From positions 22,787-86,786 of the forward strand of contig JAFTJF010000010.1 in assembly GCA_017456555.1 (NCBI GenBank): a stretch of DNA of 64,000 bases, given 5' to 3'. Shown here in pieces: positions 25,739 through 36,600 of the stretch. The position numbers and the translations under genes were made by a program. The stretch's first letter is position 1. The number at the start of each line of letters is the position of its first letter. The notes beneath the pieces are model-generated. The model was given only the letters and a program-made list of their open reading frames with translations, was not told where the DNA came from and did no database searches. The DNA comes from Clostridia bacterium. GTDB taxonomy: Bacteria > Bacillota > Clostridia > TANB77 > CAG-508.

Positions 25739-27352
25739 TTAATTATTATTTTTTATTATTAATGGTTTCATTTTTTCAACAAAAGCGATATCTTCTATTT
25801 TTAAACCACTTCTATTAATATTGTGATAATTAACTATTTTTTCAACATCTTCTATTAAAGACTCTATATTTTCTGGTTCTAGATGTTCTTTTTCAATATT
25901 GATATTTAATATTTTATATCTATTTGCAATTATTGATGTAATATCTGGTTCTTCAACAAGTTTTATGTTATTAAGCATAACTTTATAAGGTTGATTTATA
26001 AAGTCTATTAATACTTGTAATTCATCTGCTACATTCATTTCCATATCATCTTCATAATGCTCTTTTATTAATTTATATGCATATGAATAGAAAGAAATAG
26101 CAATTTTAAACATATATTTGATTGAACAATTATCATCAACAAATTCTGCAATTCTAAGATTTACAGCTTCTTCATCTAATTCTAAATACATTTTTTGTAA
26201 TTCTTTTATTTGGCTATTAGATGCAACTGGGAATTCATAAATCTTACGATCTAATTTCTTTTTGAAGAATCTAAATAAAGGATTATTTGATTGTTTAATC
26301 ATTGCTTGATGTTTTTTGTTTTCTTTTAATAAAGCTTGTTCTTTTTTTCTTAATTCTTTATTTTTCTTATCATAAGCATCTTTAAATGAATCTTTATTTT
26401 TGTATTTATTTTTCAAATCATCAATAATATATTTATATCTTACAAATATACTATATTCTTCAAGAGTATTTAATAATTTACCAAAATTTTTATTTATTTC
26501 CTCTTGTTTTTCTGGTGATGCTTCAAAATATTTTCCAGCTAATAATCTGTCATATAGAACGCTCATTTCTTTTTCACTAAAGTCTTTAATTTTCCATTCA
26601 TCATTTAAGAATTTGTCTAAAACAGCTTTTCCATCTTTTCTTTTTGCTTTTATTAAATCTTTATTTAATTCGAAATATCTTCTAACTAAACCGTTTTTAT
26701 CTAATTGCATTGAAGCTAATATTTTATTATTTCTATCATTTAATTCTGTTTCTATTTTTTTGGAATTTATATGATACAAATATCTCATATTTAATTCTAT
26801 ATGTATAACAATATCAGGACATTGCCAATATATTTTCTCAAAAGTCTTTTTTAGTTTTTCAGAATTCAAATTACCATTTGCAGTTTCTTCAATAAACACA
26901 CTAATATATTCGTTTGTATATTGACTGTAATTAAAATCATCTTTTGTTAAAACAATTCCGAAATCTTTAAATTTATCCATAAACAATTTGATATTGTTAT
27001 TTACTAAATTTAAATCTCCTTCAAAGAAACTGTTTAAACTATGAGTTATTCTATCAAATCCAAGCTTTTCAAAAGGTGTATTTAATTCATTAAATACATC
27101 AATATTTTCAATTCCTTTGATTGTTTTTTCAAGTTCAGAAATTTTTGGACTTTCTAATATATCTGTTATTTTTTCATATCTTTCTTGAATTTCATTCCAA
27201 ATAACTTTTCTGATTTTTAATGCAGTTTCTTCAAATTCTTGAACTTTTTCAACATATTTACTTTTGTTTTTCTTTGTGTTTATTGGCAAAACACTTAATA
27301 CGTCTTTATTACTTGATATATATTTATCAAATTCTACTAATATATCGTTCAT
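25739..27352 (-). CDS. Unrecognised large helical protein
   Basis: A 537-residue soluble-looking protein, highly charged and mostly helical, with a Lys-rich coiled-coil stretch (KNKELRKKEQALLKENKKHQ) near 330-350. No signal peptide, membrane span or catalytic motif. Its ATG overlaps the stop codon of the preceding 40-residue gene (TAATG), and SipW follows 13 bases downstream, so the three genes are one transcription unit. I cannot assign a function; a scaffold role is possible but unsupported. Confidence 0.7.
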   Translation of the reverse strand: MNDILVEFDKYISSNKDVLSVLPINTKKNKSKYVEKVQEFEETALKIRKVIWNEIQERYEKITDILESPKISELEKTIKGIENIDVFNELNTPFEKLGFDRITHSLNSFFEGDLNLVNNNIKLFMDKFKDFGIVLTKDDFNYSQYTNEYISVFIEETANGNLNSEKLKKTFEKIYWQCPDIVIHIELNMRYLYHINSKKIETELNDRNNKILASMQLDKNGLVRRYFELNKDLIKAKRKDGKAVLDKFLNDEWKIKDFSEKEMSVLYDRLLAGKYFEASPEKQEEINKNFGKLLNTLEEYSIFVRYKYIIDDLKNKYKNKDSFKDAYDKKNKELRKKEQALLKENKKHQAMIKQSNNPLFRFFKKKLDRKIYEFPVASNSQIKELQKMYLELDEEAVNLRIAEFVDDNCSIKYMFKIAISFYSYAYKLIKEHYEDDMEMNVADELQVLIDFINQPYKVMLNNIKLVEEPDITSIIANRYKILNINIEKEHLEPENIESLIEDVEKIVNYHNINRSGLKIEDIAFVEKMKPLIIKNNN

Positions 27353-27474
27353 TATTCTTCCGTACCTTTCATACTTTTTTCTTTTTCTAAATAAGCTATA
27401 TAATCTTCTACTTTCTTATATAACTCAATTAGATTTTCGTTACTTAATTTCGATAATTCAAAATCTTTTTCCAT
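27352..27474 (-). CDS. Small 40-residue charged protein
   Basis: It encodes MEKDFELSKLSNENLIELYK followed by a Lys/Glu-rich helix ending SMKGTEE. The ATG at 27474 has GAAAGGAAA upstream, and the stop codon overlaps the next gene's start (TAATG), which indicates coupled translation. It is probably a real short gene. It looks like a single amphipathic helix and may bind the 537-residue protein. No family recognised. Confidence 0.65.
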   Translation of the reverse strand: MEKDFELSKLSNENLIELYKKVEDYIAYLEKEKSMKGTEE

Positions 27475-27519
27475 TGTACAAATTTCCTTTCAAGAAATTA
27501 TCCTACTATTATATTCAAT

Positions 27520-27548
27520 ATTATATATTAATCATAAACTCAAGTCTA
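27520..27548 (-). promoter_or_regulatory. Possible promoter of the 27474 operon
   Basis: Read leftwards: TAGACT (27548-27543), a 17-base spacer, TATAAT (27525-27520). The -35 match is weak. Confidence 0.4.
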
Positions 27549-27598
27549 TATCTTTTTTATAATATTTTTTTACTTTTTTATAACAAAATTATTTTATT

Positions 27599-27625
27599 GA
27601 TTTGGGGAATAAAATTCCCCAAATC
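27599..27625. terminator. Palindromic hairpin after the giant surface gene
   Basis: GATTTGGGGAAT and ATTCCCCAAATC form a perfect 12-base stem with a three-base loop, 18 bases past the stop codon of the giant gene. T-rich DNA follows on the plus strand and A/T mix on the minus strand, so it may be a bidirectional terminator. Its GATTTGGGGA arm is shared with the large inverted repeat at 24487-24559. Confidence 0.6.
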
Positions 27626-27642
27626 TTATTTTTATGTTTATA

Positions 27643-30600
27643 TTACTTAATTATAATATAAGAGAAAGTATCTCCTATGTACATATAATCTTTTATTTCA
27701 AATGGTGTCTTTGAAATAACTTCTCCATTCTCATCTGTCTCTTCTTTATATACAGTTGTATCACTTACGTCATATAATTTAAATACAACTTTATAAGTTC
27801 CTGATTTTAAATTTTCTTTTAATGTATAGTTTGAACTTAAAGTTACTGATACAGTGTTATCAACAACAGATGCTTTTATTGTATCTGTATCTAGCGCCAC
27901 ATATTCGTATTCAAATTGTTTTATTGAATCAACAAATTCTTGATCCTCTTCTGTATATTCTTGATTTATCTCTACAGGTATTTCTAAAGTATCACTCACA
28001 TATTCTGATAAATCAACTAATGTATAAGTATTTTGATAAGGATTATTCATTGTTTCATCATATTCTCTTCTTAATAAAGAAACTGTTATATATGGATTAT
28101 TCAATCCAGATAAATATTCAACACTAAAGTTAAGTTCATTATGTCCAGCTTCATTCATTTTTCCTGTTGTAGCATCTAATGTATATCCTGTTGTTTTATC
28201 TATTATTACTTGTTCTTCTGGCAATGTTGAATTTAATCCATAAACATCATTTATTAGTTCTAAACTTACCCAAGCTGTTGCAGAAGCTTCTACTCCATAA
28301 TAAATACCATCTGCTGAACCAAAACTTTCAACTTTTATTTGATATTCTCCTGTTGCTAACGCACTATTTTCAGTTCCTATTTTTATTGATGATGATGCGT
28401 TTGAAACAAGATCTGCAATTTTTATTCTTGTTGTTCCATCAGCTCTTGGATAATATTTTTCGCCATTTAATTCAAAATATGTACCAAGTAAGTTTGCTCC
28501 ATTTACAATTTCATAAACTCCAGTATCATCATTTTTCTTATAGAAGGTTAATTTAACGCCAAGTTTTTTATCAAAATATCTTGTGTCATAAATTGTAACT
28601 GATTGCTCACCTTTTTTAACATCATATATAGTATTTACATTTAAGAAAACTTCATTTCCTAAAAATACTCTTGATTTACTTACTTCTGCATTAATATCAA
28701 TTGTTGATTCAGTATCATAAATACCATAAACAATACTATCAATTTGATCATCTAATAAACCAAATAATATTTCTTCTCTTCCATCTATCATAGTTTTTAG
28801 ATACATTCTAAAATGTTGATCATGCGTTATTGCTGTTTCTCCATCTGGAAGGTCTGGAAATTGTGCATTTTCGAAATTCGATATAAATATGAAGTTTTCA
28901 TATTCATAATCCATTCCATTTTCTGTTATATGGTAATTCTCTCTTGCAGCTTTTTCATCAAACATCTCATTTGAGCTTCCCATAACTTTAAATTCTGATA
29001 ATTTATATTCTACTTTTCCTGCTGCATAATCACTAGCTGTTACATCATAGTAATAATAAGATGGATTATTTTTATCCCATCTATCAATCATTGTAATTGT
29101 TGTTCCTGTTGGGAAAGCATATTCTGTTGTTATTACTCTATAAGAATCATCATAATAGTTTTTAACATTTTCTATTTCTGAAAAATTATCTTGTGCAAAT
29201 TCAAAATATGTTGAAAAACTACTCTTTGTTGTAATATTTGTTACAGTATTTGCAAATAAGTCATAATGTGAACCAGGAGCAATCGCACCATTGTAACCTG
29301 TATCATCATATACTTCTGAAAGTAATACTGCATCTATAATTACTCTAGCATTACCTCGGTTTAAAGCATCTTTCCAATATGATAAATTCATATTTACTTG
29401 AACTGTTCCAAGTTCTCTAGCTTCTGTTATGTTATTTGAGTGATATAAGAAAAATACAAAAGCAGGAGTTGTTTTCAAGTTTTCAATTATATATTTATTT
29501 GTACCACTATAACTTGTATTATTAGTGTTATTATCTTCTGTTATTGCATCTGCATAAAAATCTGTACTACCTGTCATACTCCAACCAGAGGTACTTGTTT
29601 TCATTGTTAAGCCAAAATTATTATTAGCAGCATCTTGATCAGTATTAATATTTGGAATTGTATTTTTATCATACAATCCAACTCCATTTACCAATGACGC
29701 ATCAACACTTGAAACTGTTAATACAGCATTTTCATATGAAATTCCAAGTAATGATAATTCTTTTGTACCAAATGTTGAGTGTTTTGATGCAGTTAATGTA
29801 AAGTTATAATAAAATACTTCGTCATCAGGTCCTGCATACCACATATAGTAAACATCGTCTTTTGGTGTCGGAGTTATATAACTTGTATATGAGGTTGGAT
29901 TATATGTTGAATAATTTTCTTCTGTTAAAATATCACTTTCACCTAATTCAACACCTAATTTTTCATATACTGTATAAAATCCGTCTTTTGCGATATCTTG
30001 TTCTGGATTTCTTTCATGTAATCCTAATACATATGAACGGTTAAAGTTTCTCTCATTCCACTCAACATCACTACCAACAGAGTAATTTGGATCATACATT
30101 CCCATATAAACACTATTTGTAGAATCTTCGCCATCAGTATCTCCACCGTCACTTTTGAAAATTCCGAAGAATGTCATACCTTTTACATCACCATATTTTG
30201 ATGTTACTTCTTCATCATCTGATATATTTAAATTTCTACCAGAGTACATATAAATTCTATTATCTGTATTTTTCTCTATTGTTGTTGCATTTTCTACAGT
30301 TGCAACTTTTGTTACTTCAGTATCTTCACCAATTCCTGTATTATTTGGTTCATATACAATTCCATTAGAAACATAGTATTGTAAGTCACCATCATCATCA
30401 TAAATTTTTCCATTTATAACTTCATAAGAATCACCGTTTTCACCAACTACTGTATCAACAATTTTTACATCTGCATATTCTTCTTGTCCATCTTCTCCAA
30501 CCATACTTGAATAATGAGCAAGTAAGTTTGCACCATTTACCAAATATAAGGTTGTATCATTTTTTATTTTTAAATGGTTTATACGGTTTAATGCAAATAA

Positions 30601-33600
30601 ACCTTCCGGATGGGCTGAAGTACTATCTGTTGTTCCATTTAACAAAATAGATACATTATCTATTATAACATCTGTTGCTCTTTGGATTGAAATTCCTCTT
30701 TTTGGTTTTTCTCTTGTACCATAATTTCTAATATTAATATTACCATTCGTGTTAGCACTAGAAGCATTACCAGATCCAAATACACTTTCATAGAAATTAA
30801 ATGTATTAGTATCTGTATCAGATGTTTCATATCCTTCACCATCTATATTAATAAGAATTGTTTCTGTAACACTTATTGTATCATAGTTAAATTCTTTTGT
30901 TGGGTCCATTTGTTCCCCACCACCAAAGATGGTTCCACCAATTTCAATTTTTCCAATTATGAAATTCTCTAATGGTTTTATTGCTACAGGTTCTTCACCA
31001 TTAGCATCAGCATCTTCTTGTAGTTTTGTATAATAATCATTAATTGCTTCTACACCTATATTTGTTACTGTACTTCCATATATAACTGATGAATTAGCTC
31101 CACCATATACATTTTCTCCAATTGTAGCACCTGAAATATCAACAATTACTAAAGCATCTCCAGTTTCTTTATCTGCATTCATATATTTTTCACCAGTTTC
31201 AGCAGCATTACCACCACCAAATACACTTTTTGCAATTACTGAATTTCCTTCAATTCCTAAATAAGATTGTACTGAAACTAAAGCAGTAGCACCATTACCT
31301 GCAGCATAAGCACTTCCGCCTACATTTCCAGATGAAATAAATAATTTTGTTGTTCCATTTACTGGTCCATTATCTCCACCACCATAAATGTCATCTCCAG
31401 TAGAACTATTTCCTTTAAAGTCAACTATTGTATTTCCACCTACAACTGCTGTAACACCTTGTCCTCCTCCAAATACTCTATTATTAATTGTAGTATTATT
31501 TAAAATTTCAAGATTACAATCTTCTTTTACTTGTCCTGGCATTGATGAATCTGAACTTGCATCAGTTCCTTTTCCACCACCATATATACTATTAGTTATA
31601 GTTGATTCTTCTATATATACATTTGTTGAAGTTTCTACTTCACCAAGTTCTCCACCACCAAATATATTTTGAGCTTGTGTTTTATTTTGTATACCTACAT
31701 ATGTTCCATTTACATTAGCAGCTCTACCGCCACCATAAACAGATCCTCCAACAGTTGTTGTTGCTAAAGAATTTCCATCATCATCAACACTATCTGAAAT
31801 TAATACATATGAATTTCCAACTACTTGACCTTTATTTCCGCCACCATATACATTTTTATCAATGGTTGAACCTAATATTGTAACAGTTGCAGCATTATCT
31901 ACATTACCAGTTCCATTTACAACTCCGGCATTTCCACCACCGTATACAGATCCAGAACTTGAGTTCTCAAGATAAATACTTGTATCACCAGCAACATTTG
32001 CTTGATTTCCACCACCAAAAACATTATTAGTTATAGCAGATGAATCTGATATTGTAATTACAGTACTTCCTGATACAGCACCTTTATCTCCACCACCATA
32101 TACATTTCCATATTCAGCAGTTTCTGTAGCATCTTCAGCTTCTTTATCTCCAACAACTTTTGTTCCAATTATTGTTAACATTGTATTATTTGCGATAGTT
32201 GCAGTCTCACCTTTACCACCACCAAATATATTTCCAGCTTGTGAATTTTCTATATTTACGTCAGTACTTCTACCATTTATATTTCCAGTTATTGCACCAT
32301 TTTCTCCACCACCATATATATTTTTAATTATAGTTGATGATGCAATATCTATATCTGTTGCAGAAACATTTGCTGATTTACCACCACCATATAGTGAATC
32401 TTCTATTGTAGAATTTTGTACATTTACTACTGAATTTCCATTAACAGGACCTTCGCTTCCTCCACCATATACGTTTCCACCAGCTTCTGTAGCGTTGGCA
32501 AAAACATTTGGTGTTATAGTTGAATCTTGAATATCAACATATGTGTTTCCAGAAATTAAAGTATTCGCACCTAAACCACCGCCATATACATTACCTATAT
32601 TGGCTTGATTTTTAGTATAAACGAAAGTTTCAACTAAATCTCCATCAGCATTTGACCCACCATATAAATTACCAACAGTTCCTCCATCAACAGTAATCTT
32701 TCTAGGTAATTGTGTATTATTTCCAGCAATTCCCGCATTATTTCCACCATTAAATGCATTTTTTACATTAGCATTTTTATAAATATCTACTTGAACACTA
32801 TTAGTATTTGTGGTTACTTCTGATTGATTTCCAGCACCAAATACATATTCTGCAGAAGTTGCATTTTTCTCTCCAATTTCAACCGAAATTGAACCACCAA
32901 TTTCTCCATTTACATTACAACCACCAAACACATCTAAAGTTGGATAGGTTCCACCATCTACAATAACAGTTACATCTCCATCTGTAGTCGCAGGATCATT
33001 TGTAAGACCTCTACCGCCACCATATATATTTGAATTTGTTGAAATTGTATAGCTATCAGAAAATGCATCTTTAACTCTTACTCTAGAAGCTCCACCGACA
33101 TCACCTGCTTCACTTCCTCCATATACACTTCCATATAAAATTACATTGTTTTTATTGTCATATATATCTACATAAGTATTTCCAGACACTTCTGTTTGAG
33201 TACCTTTACCACCACCAAATACCGCATCAGCTTCTGTTGTAGCTGTTTGATTTAGTGTACCAATCGTTCCTCCATCTATTTTTATAAGTGTAAGACCTGT
33301 AACTGTTCCACTTGTATTAGAACCACCATAAATAGTTCCATTTACAGTTCCACCAGTCATGTTTATTTTTACACTACCACGAACATCATTATTATTTGGT
33401 CCACCATATACATTATTTCCTACAGTACCACCAAAAATATCTATTGTTACACCTGGTACAACATCTATATCATCTTCAACTTCTGTATCATCATCTTCAA
33501 TTTCAAGAGGTGTATATTTTAATAAATATATTGTATTTTGAGTTGTTGAAAAACTAGCATCTTGTGCACTTAAATAATATGTAACTGTTGTTCCTTGTGG

Positions 33601-36600
33601 TGAATAAGAACCAAACCATCCTCCACTTGATACATATCTTGTATATGTGTGTGTATCTGAAATTCTTATTCCCGCATTTGCACCATTTCCAGTATAACTT
33701 ATTGAAAAAGGTGTTGGTGTATCTGATAATGTAACATTAACTCCAGAAATTCCTGTTATTACATTTTGATAATTAGAATTCCACCAATCTCCTAAATTTA
33801 CATTTTCATATCTATATACATATTCTATATTTATATATAACCCAGTAGAAACATTTTTTACATAATATAAACTTGCAGAATTTGCGGCATTTTCAAACAT
33901 CCAATCATCAGGACTACTTGGAACTGTATATTCATCAAAAGCTGTTCTTCCAATTCCTGTTCCATTAGCCCTTAAATAATATCCTGAAGTCATTCCTGAA
34001 GCAAACATATATTGAGTTGTAGTATTAAATGGATTTGATATATTTTCATATTCTACCACTTCTACTTGATCTTCATCTGGGGTTGTAGTTGTATTTTGTT
34101 CAAAATTTATTCTACCATAGTTTCCACCACCATAAACATTGTTAGCAATTTTAGCATTACCATCAACTATTATATGAGATGAATATACACTTCCGGCTCT
34201 ATCAGCATACTCTGGATCATCATTACCATTTCCAGCACCAAGTACGCAACCTGCTTCAACATAATATAAGGTAGGAACTGCTGTGCTAGTATTATCAATA
34301 TATGCTTGTCCTATTGTTGCTCCTCCACCTATATATATTAAAGTATCACCATTTAATCTTCCAGTTGGGTTAGAAGAATTAGATTGACCAGCAGAAAATC
34401 CATTTGATCCACCACTTATACTATAGTTTACAAATCCGTCAGTTACTTGAATTATTCTATCACCACGTGTAGTTGAAACTCCTGCACCACCAACTATATT
34501 TTGTACATTTCCACCTTTCATATAGATATAGGTCTTTACAGTAGATGTATCAGATTGGATTGCAAGTCCTCCAAGTATGTTAGCCACATCTCCTCCTTCA
34601 ACAATCATAACTCTATCATCATTATCTGTACCAGAAGAGTGACCACCTAAATATATTCCAGCAAAAGCATAATCTTCATCATCATCATATTCAAAATAAT
34701 CAATTCCTATAGTTCCACTTTTTACAATTGTTTTAAATACTGGTTCTCCTGCATCTTTTGAAGTTATAGTACCAGCACCAGATCTTGTTGCTACTCTGTT
34801 ATACACTTCTAATTGAGTATTATCTTGTAATACTCTATCATAATCGTTTCCTAAAACTAAAGTTGCAGATGATGTATATGTATATCCTTGAGTTCCACCA
34901 GTTTGAATATTTGCATATCTACCAGATTCTATAACTAATCTATACGATCTACTTGTATTTCCACTTGTAGGTCTTCCTTGAATTTGAGCAAATGACGTTG
35001 TGTTGTTACCAACATTTAATGGCATCATTCCTCTACCAATTCTAATATTATAAGCTCCACCAATTAAATATGGAGTAATATTTCCTGTTGTAGTAGTAGA
35101 TGTATAGTACCCACTATTTATAATATTTAAATAATCTAATTGCAAATCACGTGCTGCTGTAAAAGTTGCTGCTGATAGTTCTGCATTGGCTCTATAGTCT
35201 ACACCATTATATAAGCTTGTTAAAGTATATGATGTATTACTATCATTAGATAAGCCATTCAAAGTTCCATTTTTTAAAACCACAATATTTAGTTCTCTAT
35301 CTGATGCATTTGTTGCAGTTTTTCTATTTCCCGATAATCTACTATTAATTCCCGTCCATGAACTTACTGGATTATTAAAGTTACCTGCATTATTATCATT
35401 TCCATTTTCTGTATCAACAAATACTACATTTGCGTTTTGCCAATCAGCTCTTAAATTAATAACTACGTTTCTTGAAGTTCCAACATTTACAGTCACTTTT
35501 TGAAGTTTAGTATCATTATTTATTGAAAAATTATAATTAGCTTCATTTGTTGTCCAACCATTAAATCCAAATCCATATGGTCTATCCATAAATGGATTGT
35601 CTATTAATTCTAAAACTATATTATTATCTTTATCTACTGGTACTGCTTTTATATATCTTACTAAATTTTGTCTTTCAGATTCATTAACCTCAGCTGTATC
35701 TGCGTTATCTTCTTCTGCTGAAATATATGCTATTGGTTTATATTTTGTAAAACTAAATTCAAAATTATTTAAACTACTTATCGTTATATTTGTATTATTT
35801 GCTAAAGCAATTATAAATTGTAATGATAATGAATTCGCATTATTTTGAGTCCAATCATAAAAATTATTTCCAGTTATTGTTACTGTTGTATCATCTGAAG
35901 ATATACTAGCAAATTTATTTCCATTTAAAGTTTGTGTTCTTGCTGCATTAAAATTAGCATCTGGAACATCAAACTTCATTGTCCAACCACTATTTACATC
36001 AATGTAATCTTTTCCAGTACTTGTTATTGTTAATGTTCCTGTATAATTTCTATAGCCATTACTATTAGCTTCTGTTGTTGTAAATGCTTGATTGGCATTA
36101 GTAAGAGTTACTGTTTCAATTTCTGAAAAATTATCTGTAGGATCATATCCATAATAATTTATTTCTACTGTTGCTAAATCTTTATAATTTCCTTGGTCTG
36201 TTCCAACCATTTCATCTGTATAATTTTTTCCAGTATAATAATTTTTATCTGATTCATAATCATCTATTGTTACTGCATCATCTTGAATAATCGCATATGC
36301 CATAATTGCATATTCTGAAAATTCATTTGTTATAAAGTCTACAGAATTTGTTGTTTTTGTTGCTATATCAATTTTCTCAAAAACAATTTCTGTTTCTGTT
36401 TCTTTTATGTGTACAATACCAATAGGTCTTCCTATAAGTTTTCCTTCTAAAGCTGTATTTGATTCAACAGAAACATTTACTATTTGGTTATATTCTTTTG
36501 GTTGATATTCTGCAGTTCCATTTACTATTTTAATATCATATAAAAGTAATACATCTGCCCCTTCAAATTCTTTAACATCTTCTGTTAAAGTTGTCATTTG

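Noticed and set aside
30900-33440. Regularly spaced CCACCACCATATA repeats that resemble a CRISPR-like array
   Set aside because: They lie in frame inside one open gene, vary in sequence and spacing, and encode YGGG protein repeats; no cas genes are near.
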